64,000 bases of DNA, from the NCBI RefSeq assembly GCF_010119975.1, contig NZ_CP048222.1:6672501-6736500 (forward strand), read 5' to 3'. Made by a program: the position numbers and the translations under genes. Positions 46,446-53,483 of the stretch are shown piece after piece. This stretch comes from Rhodocytophaga rosea (lineage in GTDB: Bacteria; Bacteroidota; Bacteroidia; Cytophagales; 172606-1). Every line of letters begins with the position of its first letter. Position 1 is the stretch's first letter. A model generated the notes under the pieces. It was not told the DNA's origin, searched no databases, and saw nothing but the letters and a program-made list of their open reading frames with translations.

Positions 46446-47296
46446 CTAGTAATCCAGCAATTCGCCTAAAGGTAATTGGTTAAGCGCCTGTTGTAATTGT
46501 TCGTCATTAGGTGCAATACCATGCCATTTGTGGCTACCCACCATAAAATCTACGCCATAGCCCATTTCCGTCTGCATAATGATCATGGTTGGCATGCCTT
46601 TTCCGGTAAGCCCTTTGGCACGTTCCAGGGTAGCTACGGTCAGTTCCATATCATTGCCATTTTCCAGTTCGATTACCTGCCAGCCAAACGCTTTGTATTT
46701 AGCACCCAGGTCACCAATATCCATAATCAGTTTGACCGGTCCGTCAATCTGCTGGCCATTGCGATCTACGATAGCGATCAGGTTATCTACTTTATGATGG
46801 GGGCATACATAGCTGCTTCCCAGATCTGGCCTTCTTCCTGTTCTCCATCGCCCATCAGTACATAAACCAGCCGGTCGTCGCCATTGAGTTTTTTGGCTTG
46901 AGCGGCACCGATGGCCACTGATAAGCCTTGTCCTAAAGAGCCGGAAGCAATGCGGATACCTGGCAGATGTTCGGCAGTAGCCGGATGGCCTTGCAAACGG
47001 GAGTCAATCTGGCGGAAAGTCATCAGTTCTGACACATCAAAGTATCCCGAACGGGCTAGTACGCTGTACCATACCGGCGAAATATGTCCATTGGAAAGGA
47101 AGAATAAATCTTCTCCTTTTGCATTCATATTAAATTTAGGATCGTGCTTCAAAATATGAAAATACAGGGCTACAAAAAATTCAGTACAGCCCAGAGAAGC
47201 GCCCGGATGTCCGGATTTGCTGCCATGAACCATACGGATAATGTCGCGGCGGACTTGTCCGGCGATGCCCTTTAATTTATTAATGTCTGCTGTCAT
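46446..47296 (-). pseudogene. Transketolase N-terminal subunit, frameshifted
   Basis: Two minus-strand reading frames together encode one thiamin-diphosphate-binding subunit. The first (47296 to 46787) has DIIRMVHGSKSGHPGASLG, the SNGHISPVWYSVLA motif, SGSLGQGLSVAIGAA and MGDGEQEEGQIWEAAMYAP, then ends early. The second (to 46446) resumes at the expected point with HHKVDNLIAIVDRNGQQIDG and MDIGDLGAKYKAFGW. The break is at a run of five G (46799-46803): adding one base restores a single 283-residue protein of normal length. Because it is a homopolymer, sequencing error is quite possible; a real deletion would inactivate the enzyme. All motifs on both sides are intact. Confidence 0.85.
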
Positions 47297-47362
47297 AGGT
47301 TTGGGTATAAAATAATATAAGTTATTAGTTTCTCTAGTTTTTAGTAACAGGTTGTTACTGCT

Positions 47363-47812
47363 TTATTTCAATATTTGCTCCGTATGCGCCTTAGTATCTA
47401 CTTTCTCAATAATATCGGTTATGATACCTTTTTCATCAATCAAAAAAGTAGTGCGCACAATGCCCATGAAGTTTTTTCCGTACATAGATTTTTCTTTCCA
47501 CACATCGTAGGCTTCTACGATTTTCTTGTCTGTATCAGCTATCAGCGTGAAATTCAGATCGTATTTCTTGATGAATTTCTGGTGAGATTTTTCGTCATCT
47601 ACACTCACGCCAATTACTTCATAACCGGCTTTCTGCAAACGTTCCCGGTTGTCGCGCAAATCACAGGCCTGGGCGGTACAGCCAGGGGTGTCGTCTTTTG
47701 GATAGAAATAGAGTACTACTTTTTTGCCTTTGTAATCGGCCAGGCGGACAAGGTTGCCCTGCTGATCTTTGCCTTCAAATAAAGGGGCTGCATCACCTAC
47801 GTTGAGTTTCAT
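47363..47812 (-). CDS. bcp: Thioredoxin-dependent thiol peroxidase (Bcp/PrxQ)
   Basis: A 149-residue peroxiredoxin that reduces hydroperoxides using thioredoxin. It shows LNVGDAAPLFEGKDQQGNLV at the start and YFYPKDDTPGCTAQACDLRD with the peroxidatic Cys (about residue 45) and the resolving Cys five residues later (C-x4-C), the BCP/PrxQ pattern, followed by VIGVSVDDEKSHQKF and FLIDEKGIITDI. Cytoplasmic. It lies 66 bp upstream of the transketolase genes' neighbourhood on the same strand, and a heptad-periodic inverted repeat occupies its upstream region. Confidence 0.95.
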   Translation of the reverse strand: MKLNVGDAAPLFEGKDQQGNLVRLADYKGKKVVLYFYPKDDTPGCTAQACDLRDNRERLQKAGYEVIGVSVDDEKSHQKFIKKYDLNFTLIADTDKKIVEAYDVWKEKSMYGKNFMGIVRTTFLIDEKGIITDIIEKVDTKAHTEQILK

Positions 47813-47824
47813 GTGGTTTGATTT

Positions 47825-47977
47825 GGAAGTTAGAAGTTAGAGGAAGGAAGTTAGATATTTGAGTGTAGAATCTGAAAACAAACCTGCTTTGGCTGGCAAG
47901 CGAGTAATTCAGCAAACATAATAGTTTGATATTCTATCCTCCAACATCCATCTTCTAGCTTCCATCCTCCGGTATTC
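47825..47977. repeat. Heptad-periodic inverted repeat (GANNNNN type)
   Basis: From 47826 seven successive 7-mers begin with GA: GAAGTTA, GAAGTTA, GAGGAAG, GAAGTTA, GATATTT, GAGTGTA, GAATCTG. From 47928 the mirror occurs: seven units, six of 7 nt, each ending in TC (GATATTC, TATCCTC, CAACATC, CATCTTC, TAGCTTC, CATCCTC, then an 8-mer CGGTATTC). The best arms, 47825-47836 and 47952-47963, pair at 11 of 12 positions. It fills most of the 218-bp gap between bcp and the M23 gene. Confidence 0.7.
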
Positions 47978-48030
47978 AGCGTGCAAATTAACAAAACTCT
48001 ACACCAACAAGGAACAGTCGGGCGGAAAAA

Positions 48031-49968
48031 TCACAAATTAGTTTCAAAAATGGTATTATTGCCGGCATTATCTACTACTTCTACTACCAGTTTGCCTTTT
48101 AAAGGTTGGGTGGTATCGAGTGGGTCCGACCAGATTAGGTTTTGTTTGTAATCGTATTGCATCAGTATCCATTGTCCATTCAGGGTAGCTGAAAAGCTAT
48201 AAATGCCCGACAAATTATCGCTGATTTTGCAGGTAAATTTTTGAGGCGTTTTGGTATTGAGTTTCACCAGTGGCGGCACTGTATCAGTAGCTATGGTAAA
48301 ACTGCCGAGTTCCCTGGTCTTGAAACTGATCTGGTTATTTGTCCAGGTGCCTCCTCTGTAGGAAAGACTTTTGCCTTTTACATAATATATGCCAGTGCGG
48401 ATTCGGTTTTCCTGCGGTACTGCCTGGCCTGGGGTAATACGAATATCAATGCTTTCGTGAAGAGGTGTAGTAAATTTTCCCACCTGGAAAATATCTTCTT
48501 TACGCCCTGCTTCCAGATATAAGGTATCGTACAAAGCGCTTGCAGGAAATGTTACCCATAAAGAATCCCGTTCATAGGCTTCCTTTCTGCCGGAAGCAAT
48601 CAGCTTTTTAAAATTGTAAATTTCCGCAACACCATTTACCTGAACAGAATCCGGGAGTCCTTTCCGCATGTCCCACAAATAAATAGCTTCATTGTTCTTA
48701 AAATAAGATGGTGTGAGTGGCTGCGTTTTACTTCCGCTAAATAGAACTGCCTGATTGTCCTGGCCGGGATTTTTGGCACTGATTTTTAATGTATTTTCAA
48801 ACAATACAGATTCAATGCCGGTCTGCAAAGACACAGGTTTAAGTACGGCAGGTTGGGGGGTAGGAGGAGTTCCTTTGAGTGTAAAGCTTAGTCTGGATAC
48901 ATTCTGGTGGGCATCCCACATGGCAATCGTTACCTGATGTGGTTTTGTGTCGTTAATCGTAATTCTTCCCCGTTGGGGGGTAGTTTTATAAATGCCCAGC
49001 CGGTTGCCATCGGCTACATAACAACGCTGAAAGCGGTTACTGGAATATTGCGAAAGTTCATAATCAATATGGGTATTGATGTGGCGGTTCAGTTCAATAG
49101 GGATTATTTCCAGCTGGTGTGAATAGATTTCTTTTCCATCCACTTTTATTTCTATGCAAGTAACCCCATTCTTGTTATGAGTGCCATCTGACATATCGAA
49201 AGCCAGCAGTTCAAACCCAACCTGACCCCATACCGGAATGGCTTGAGGTATGGTGAAACTACTAGTTCCTGATTTTTGCGGTGTAAATTCTGTTCTTCCA
49301 AAGGCATCATTCACCCTGGCTTGTACATCAAGAGTACGCACCACCAATTTACTTATAGTAGGAGGGGTATTGTCTTTTATTTCTGTAAAACCAAAATATA
49401 AGGGATTCAGCAGGTTATCCAGCGTATCTCTGATCTCAAAGTGTAAGTGAGGTCCGCCTGAACCTCCGGTATTGCCTGAATAGGCTACAATTTCCCCTTT
49501 TTTTATAGGGAACTGGTTTTTGGCAGGAACTACGTCAATCTCAAATGTTTTACCTGCATATTGCTGCTGGCGCAGATAATCTCCCAGTACTTTATTATAG
49601 GTTTTTAAATGCCCATATACCGTCATATAGCCATTCGGATGGACGATATACAGCGCATTTCCATACCCACCGGTGGTCACTTTAATGCGGGCTACATAGC
49701 CATCTGCTGCTGCATATACCGGTAATCCTTCCCGTCCGTCGGTGCGGATGTCGAGTCCGCCATGAAAGTGATTACTGCGGAGTTCGCCCATATTTCCGGT
49801 CAGAAAATTGGTCTGGCCAGGTTTAATAGGAAACATAAAATATCCTTTGGGATAGGGATTTTTCTGAGCAACAGACGGAGAATTAACCCCCAAAGCGAAC
49901 CAAACGAGCAGGCAGAAACCAAACAGATTTCTTGCCTGATATATGACTATACAAGGAATACGATTCAT
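48031..49968 (-). CDS. M23 family peptidase, large exported form
   Basis: A 645-residue exported protein with a signal segment (about 1-35). The LytM/M23 zinc-peptidase domain lies close to the N-terminus (about 55-190): NHFHGGLDIRTDGREG with the first zinc ligands, YAAADGYVARIKV, MTVYGHLKTY and GPHLHFEIRDTLD. The following 450 residues are beta-rich, probably Ig-like or barrel-like domains for anchoring or interaction. The active-site residues (HxxxD, HLH) are all present, so it is likely an endopeptidase acting on peptidoglycan cross-links. It is on the same strand as bcp but 218 bp away. Confidence 0.92.
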   Translation of the reverse strand: MNRIPCIVIYQARNLFGFCLLVWFALGVNSPSVAQKNPYPKGYFMFPIKPGQTNFLTGNMGELRSNHFHGGLDIRTDGREGLPVYAAADGYVARIKVTTGGYGNALYIVHPNGYMTVYGHLKTYNKVLGDYLRQQQYAGKTFEIDVVPAKNQFPIKKGEIVAYSGNTGGSGGPHLHFEIRDTLDNLLNPLYFGFTEIKDNTPPTISKLVVRTLDVQARVNDAFGRTEFTPQKSGTSSFTIPQAIPVWGQVGFELLAFDMSDGTHNKNGVTCIEIKVDGKEIYSHQLEIIPIELNRHINTHIDYELSQYSSNRFQRCYVADGNRLGIYKTTPQRGRITINDTKPHQVTIAMWDAHQNVSRLSFTLKGTPPTPQPAVLKPVSLQTGIESVLFENTLKISAKNPGQDNQAVLFSGSKTQPLTPSYFKNNEAIYLWDMRKGLPDSVQVNGVAEIYNFKKLIASGRKEAYERDSLWVTFPASALYDTLYLEAGRKEDIFQVGKFTTPLHESIDIRITPGQAVPQENRIRTGIYYVKGKSLSYRGGTWTNNQISFKTRELGSFTIATDTVPPLVKLNTKTPQKFTCKISDNLSGIYSFSATLNGQWILMQYDYKQNLIWSDPLDTTQPLKGKLVVEVVDNAGNNTIFETNL

Positions 49969-50178
49969 CCAGACAGACTAAGTGATACGTGTAAAATGAA
50001 ATTGAACTGGCTTGTGCGGTTTCCTGATCGACTTAATTTTCTTCCTCTCTCATCAGGGTATACATGCACAAATCAGGTCCAAATTATTCATTTTATGAAC
50101 ACGGTTTAATACTAATACTTTATTCGTGGGAAAATTAGTTTCTTTGAGGCGTAACTTTTTTCCGGTTTTTGCCCATTT

Positions 50179-50790
50179 TTATTTCACTTCAAAAGATAGA
50201 AAAGACTTATCTTCAATAAAGGCTTCCAACTTATCTCCGATTTTAACCGGACCTACTCCTTTGGGCGTACCAGTGAAAATAATATCACCTTTCTTAAGGG
50301 TGAAAAACTTCGAGAGGTACGCCACTATGTAATCAAAACTAAACAGCATCAGGCTGGTATTTCCTTGTTGCCGGTATTCCCCATTTACTTTCAGGCTGAA
50401 ATTGAGGTTATGTAAGTCTTTAATCTGGTCTAAAGGAATGAACTCAGAGATAGGAGCAGAGCCATTAAATCCTTTGGCAATATCCCAGGGCAGGCCTTTA
50501 TCTTTGGCTTTTTGCTGCAGATCTCTGGCCGTAAAATCTATGCCTATGCCAATTTCTTTATAATATTTGCTGGCAAACTTCTCATCAATATTTTTGCCTT
50601 CTTTATCAATTTTCAGCAGGATTTCCACCTCGTGGTGTATGTCTTTTGAAAAACCAGGATAATAGAAAGGTTCGTTATTTTTCAGAATAGCAGTATCTGG
50701 TTTTGTGAAAATAACCGGCTCGTCGGGCCGCTCGTTATTTAATTCTTTGATGTGTTCTGCGTAGTTTCTGCCGATTGCAAATATTTTCAT
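50179..50790 (-). CDS. Fumarylacetoacetate hydrolase family protein
   Basis: A 203-residue FAH-fold enzyme, short form (the FahA C-terminal domain only). It shows IFAIGRNYAEHIKEL at the N-terminus, PVIFTKPDTAIL, the metal ligands in DIHHEVEILLKIDKEG (Glu-x-Glu, about residues 52-54), IGIDFTARDLQQKAKDKGLPW, and FTLKKGDIIFTGTPKGVGPVKIGD near the C-terminus. Such proteins act as acylpyruvases, oxaloacetate decarboxylases or isomerases; the sequence does not decide among them. It is a single gene divergent from the M48 peptidase gene. Confidence 0.93.
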   Translation of the reverse strand: MKIFAIGRNYAEHIKELNNERPDEPVIFTKPDTAILKNNEPFYYPGFSKDIHHEVEILLKIDKEGKNIDEKFASKYYKEIGIGIDFTARDLQQKAKDKGLPWDIAKGFNGSAPISEFIPLDQIKDLHNLNFSLKVNGEYRQQGNTSLMLFSFDYIVAYLSKFFTLKKGDIIFTGTPKGVGPVKIGDKLEAFIEDKSFLSFEVK

Positions 50791-51097
50791 GGGTTATGAA
50801 TTTGTTTTGATGTTTTAAAGAATAATTTTATGGCGATTACCTCCTTATCAGGCTTCAGACATCCATTCAAATTGCACGTATACAGTAAGTATTTTCACTT
50901 GCATGAGCTGGCATTATTTTAGGTAAACATAGCATGGAAAGCAGTTTTGAAGGTTGAAGTAAATCTGGTCTGATGATTGTATACATGAATAGCGTAATAT
51001 ACACTACAAAAGTACATCTGTAGATATACAAAAGTAAAATATATCCGTATTAAATAATTCATTTATGTAAAACCAAACCTGTAATTTAAACAAGCAT
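50791..51097. other. Divergent intergenic region, 307 bp
   Basis: It lies between the FAH-family gene (minus) and the M48 gene (plus). Two identical 10-mers TACAAAAGTA start at 51005 and 51027, 22 bp apart. On the minus strand each contains TACTTTTG, a TAnnTTTG match, but they lie over 200 nt from the minus-strand gene. No ORF or hairpin with a T-tail was seen. Confidence 0.4.
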
Positions 51098-51898
51098 ATG
51101 AAAAAGATAATATTAGCTTTTACGCTGATCTGGACCATGGTGAGCTGCGCCGAAGTACCCATTACTGGCCGGAAGCAATTAAAACTGGTAAGCGATTCAG
51201 AATTGAATGCCATGTCTTTCCAGGCGTATACCCAGTTTCTGCAAGAAAATAAGGTAGTTCGTAATGGTAAAGAAACGGCTATGGTGAAGGAAGTTGGCAC
51301 CCGTATCCAGCGGGCTGTGGAAACCTACATGCGGCAAAACAACCTTACCGAAATGCTGCAAGGATTTAAATGGGAATTTAACCTGGTAGAAGACAATACG
51401 GTGAATGCCTGGTGTATGCCCGGTGGAAAAGTGGTAGTATATACTGGTATTCTGCCGATTGCCCAGAATGAAGAAGGCCTGGCTGTAGTAATGGGACATG
51501 AAATTGCTCATGCCATAGCTGCTCACGGAAACGAACGTGCCAGTCAGGGATTACTGGCCAATGGTTTATTACAGGCTGGTTCTATCGCAGTAGGGCAGAA
51601 TCCGACATTGACGAATCAGCTTTTATTACAGGCTGCTGGTGTAGGTACCCAGCTTGGTATTCTGGCCTATGGACGTAACCAGGAATCTGAAGCCGACCAC
51701 ATCGGACTAATATTTATGGCAATGGCCGGCTATGACCCGAATGCATCTGTTCCTTTCTGGCAGCGAATGGCTAAAAACAGCCAGGGACAAGCACCACCTG
51801 AGTTTTTATCTACCCACCCGTCCAGTGAAACCCGTATCAAAGATTTGCAAAAGCTGATTCCCAAAGCCATGAAATATTATAACAAAGGCGGCGTATAA
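51098..51898 (+). CDS. M48 family metallopeptidase, lipoprotein
   Basis: A 266-residue exported zinc peptidase. The N-terminus is a lipoprotein signal (IWTMVSCAE, Cys near residue 17), so it is anchored in the periplasm or outer membrane. It shows the M48 motif VMGHEIAHAIAAHGNERAS (HExxH, about residues 130-148), a following helix and the third ligand in NQESEADHIGLIFMAMAGYDP (about 191-211), then PPEFLSTHPSSETRI. This is the BepA/LoiP-like type with no membrane helices, implying a role in protein quality control at the envelope. A strong terminator follows. Confidence 0.95.
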   Translation: MKKIILAFTLIWTMVSCAEVPITGRKQLKLVSDSELNAMSFQAYTQFLQENKVVRNGKETAMVKEVGTRIQRAVETYMRQNNLTEMLQGFKWEFNLVEDNTVNAWCMPGGKVVVYTGILPIAQNEEGLAVVMGHEIAHAIAAHGNERASQGLLANGLLQAGSIAVGQNPTLTNQLLLQAAGVGTQLGILAYGRNQESEADHIGLIFMAMAGYDPNASVPFWQRMAKNSQGQAPPEFLSTHPSSETRIKDLQKLIPKAMKYYNKGGV

Positions 51899-51928
51899 GT
51901 AAATTGATAATCCGTATTAAAAAACCAT

Positions 51929-51957
51929 AGCCACGTCTTTTAAGGCGTGGCTTTTTT
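51929..51957 (+). terminator. Intrinsic terminator after the M48 peptidase gene
   Basis: GCCACGTCTT facing AAGGCGTGGC gives an 8- to 9-bp stem with a tight loop, followed by six T, 31 nt after the stop codon. Confidence 0.88.
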
Positions 51958-51973
51958 GTCTTAGTTTGTTCCT

Positions 51974-52426
51974 ATGATTGTTAATAATATCCATTACCGC
52001 CCGATGCAGGCACCCGAACGACCCTTGGTAACCCAAATGATTAAAGCCTTGTACGACGAAGATCCGGAAGGCCATCCTCTGCCAGAAGCACATATCTCCC
52101 GTACTTTTGAGCAACTATCTGCACATCCAGATTATGGAACCATTCTGGTATTTGAATTTGAGAAGCAGATCATAGGATATGCCGTGTTGATTAATTTCTG
52201 GAGCAACGAATATGGTGGAATTGTACTTAGTATTGATGAACTCTATATTGTACCGGAATTCCGCAGCCAGGGCATCGCTACCCATTTTATACAATACCTT
52301 CATGATACTAAATTTAATAACGCCGTTGCCCTCGAACTGGAAGTTATTCCCTATAATACCAGGGCTTTGAAATTGTATAAAAAGCTTGGTTTTGAAACAT
52401 CCAACCGGCATCATTTGCTTTGGTAA
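51974..52426 (+). CDS. GNAT family N-acetyltransferase
   Basis: A 150-residue acetyltransferase of the GNAT fold, transferring an acetyl group from acetyl-CoA to an amine. It shows a central strand LVFEFEKQIIGYAVLI and EYGGIVLSIDELYIVPEFRSQGIATHFI with the acetyl-CoA pyrophosphate loop (Q/RxxGxA, about residues 93-100), and the C-terminal ALELEVIPYNTRALKLYKKLGFETSNRHHLLW, typical of the RimI/PhnO-like branch. The substrate cannot be predicted. It begins 17 bp after the terminator of the M48 gene and is probably transcribed alone. Confidence 0.93.
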   Translation: MIVNNIHYRPMQAPERPLVTQMIKALYDEDPEGHPLPEAHISRTFEQLSAHPDYGTILVFEFEKQIIGYAVLINFWSNEYGGIVLSIDELYIVPEFRSQGIATHFIQYLHDTKFNNAVALELEVIPYNTRALKLYKKLGFETSNRHHLLW

Positions 52427-52490
52427 GTATCTAATGCCGGTCGGATAATCTTGCTTTTCATAAACAGCATATGTTATTTAGTTATGGAAA

Positions 52491-53084
52491 TTAATTTTTG
52501 GGTGGATTGATCATAATATGGGCACCATGAGTACCAGCATGCATGATCCAGGGCATTCCTGGTGCTTCAGGACGTAAAGGTAGACCGGTGCTTTCGGCGG
52601 TAGCATAGGGAATATAAATCACATAGCGCAGGTAGCCTTCTTTTACATCACCGGTAGCCGGGGTAAAGTTTTCCTCGGAGGCTGAATAGGCAAACATAGT
52701 AGAAGGCTGTTTGGGCATCGCTAGTTTTCCATCTTTTACTTCTTTCTCTCTTGTATCAAAAATATCCTGCTGGTTCTTTCCTTCCTTTCTTAGTTGCCGT
52801 CCCCGTTCCATAAATGTATTCAGGTCACGGTGGTAGCAGACCACATTTAGTCCTTTTTGCGCCGGATCATCTGCCAGACAGATCATTTCGTTAGTACCCT
52901 TGCGCAGCACTTCAAATCCTTTCTGTGTATATCCATAAACCGTAGCTCCGGCTCGTTTATCGGCTGGTGCGGCCAGTACGGCTGCTTTAATTTGTGCTTC
53001 TGCGGAAGGAAGAGTAGAAGCAGTTTGTGAAAAAGCGGCAGTTGACAGCCCGCTACAAAACAGTGCCATTATAAAATGTCTCAT
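52491..53084 (-). CDS. Exported protein of unknown function
   Basis: A 197-residue protein with a signal peptide (about 1-19, ending AAFSQ). The mature part begins with EAQIKAAVLAAPADKRAGATVYGY, has a helical middle (NTFMERGRQLRKEGKNQQDIFDTREKEV) and a C-terminal region containing PWIMHAGTHGAHIMINPP. Two Cys (about residues 69 and 78) might form a disulfide. The overall pattern (soluble, periplasmic, with a His-rich end) recalls conserved hypothetical proteins of Bacteroidota, but I recognise no named family. It is alone, convergent with the GNAT gene. Confidence 0.7.
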   Translation of the reverse strand: MRHFIMALFCSGLSTAAFSQTASTLPSAEAQIKAAVLAAPADKRAGATVYGYTQKGFEVLRKGTNEMICLADDPAQKGLNVVCYHRDLNTFMERGRQLRKEGKNQQDIFDTREKEVKDGKLAMPKQPSTMFAYSASEENFTPATGDVKEGYLRYVIYIPYATAESTGLPLRPEAPGMPWIMHAGTHGAHIMINPPKN

Positions 53085-53483
53085 AGGTGTAATTTGTTTA
53101 AAAGCAAAATATAGTTGTTCAGAATGGGTTATACAAACCTATTTGGTAAATAAAGATTAGAAAATGGAAGTTAGAAGTTAGAATTATTTTTAACTGGAAT
53201 ATGCTTACAGCAAGAATCTTTTAATATTCTCATCCTGCCTGCTGGCTTTTATCTTTCAAAATCTACCTTCCACAGATAATTTATATTTTTAATTTGACCA
53301 GTACAATTAATACCTGGAATAACTTTTGAAGGAACATAAGTGACTGATCATCCCGGCGAGTAAATCCAAATAGGGCAAATCCTTAAATTTCAGACACAAA
53401 CATTACGAAGGAAGGAATCAGGACTCAGAGGGTTATTTGTGAAGATGTCCGATAATCAGTAGATTAAATTAATTAGCGAATCA
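53085..53483. other. Divergent intergenic region, 399 bp
   Basis: It holds the heptad-periodic repeat at 53160-53274 and, at about 53357-53400, a second repetitive string with AAATCC occurring twice. No gene was found. It must contain the promoters of the exported-protein gene (minus) and the patatin-like gene (plus). Confidence 0.5.
53160..53274. repeat. Heptad-periodic inverted repeat, second GA-type copy
   Basis: The 7-mers GAAAATG, GAAGTTA, GAAGTTA, GAATTAT (53160-53187) face CAAAATC, TACCTTC (53257-53270). The arms 53165-53175 and 53262-53272 pair at 10 of 11 positions. It shares the sequence GGAAGTTAGAAGTTAGA with the copy at 47825. Confidence 0.6.

Noticed and set aside
51005-51036. 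Two TACAAAAGTA copies 22 bp apart, each containing a reversed TAnnTTTG box
   Set aside because: They lie over 200 nt from the minus-strand gene they would serve, and such short AT-rich repeats are expected by chance.
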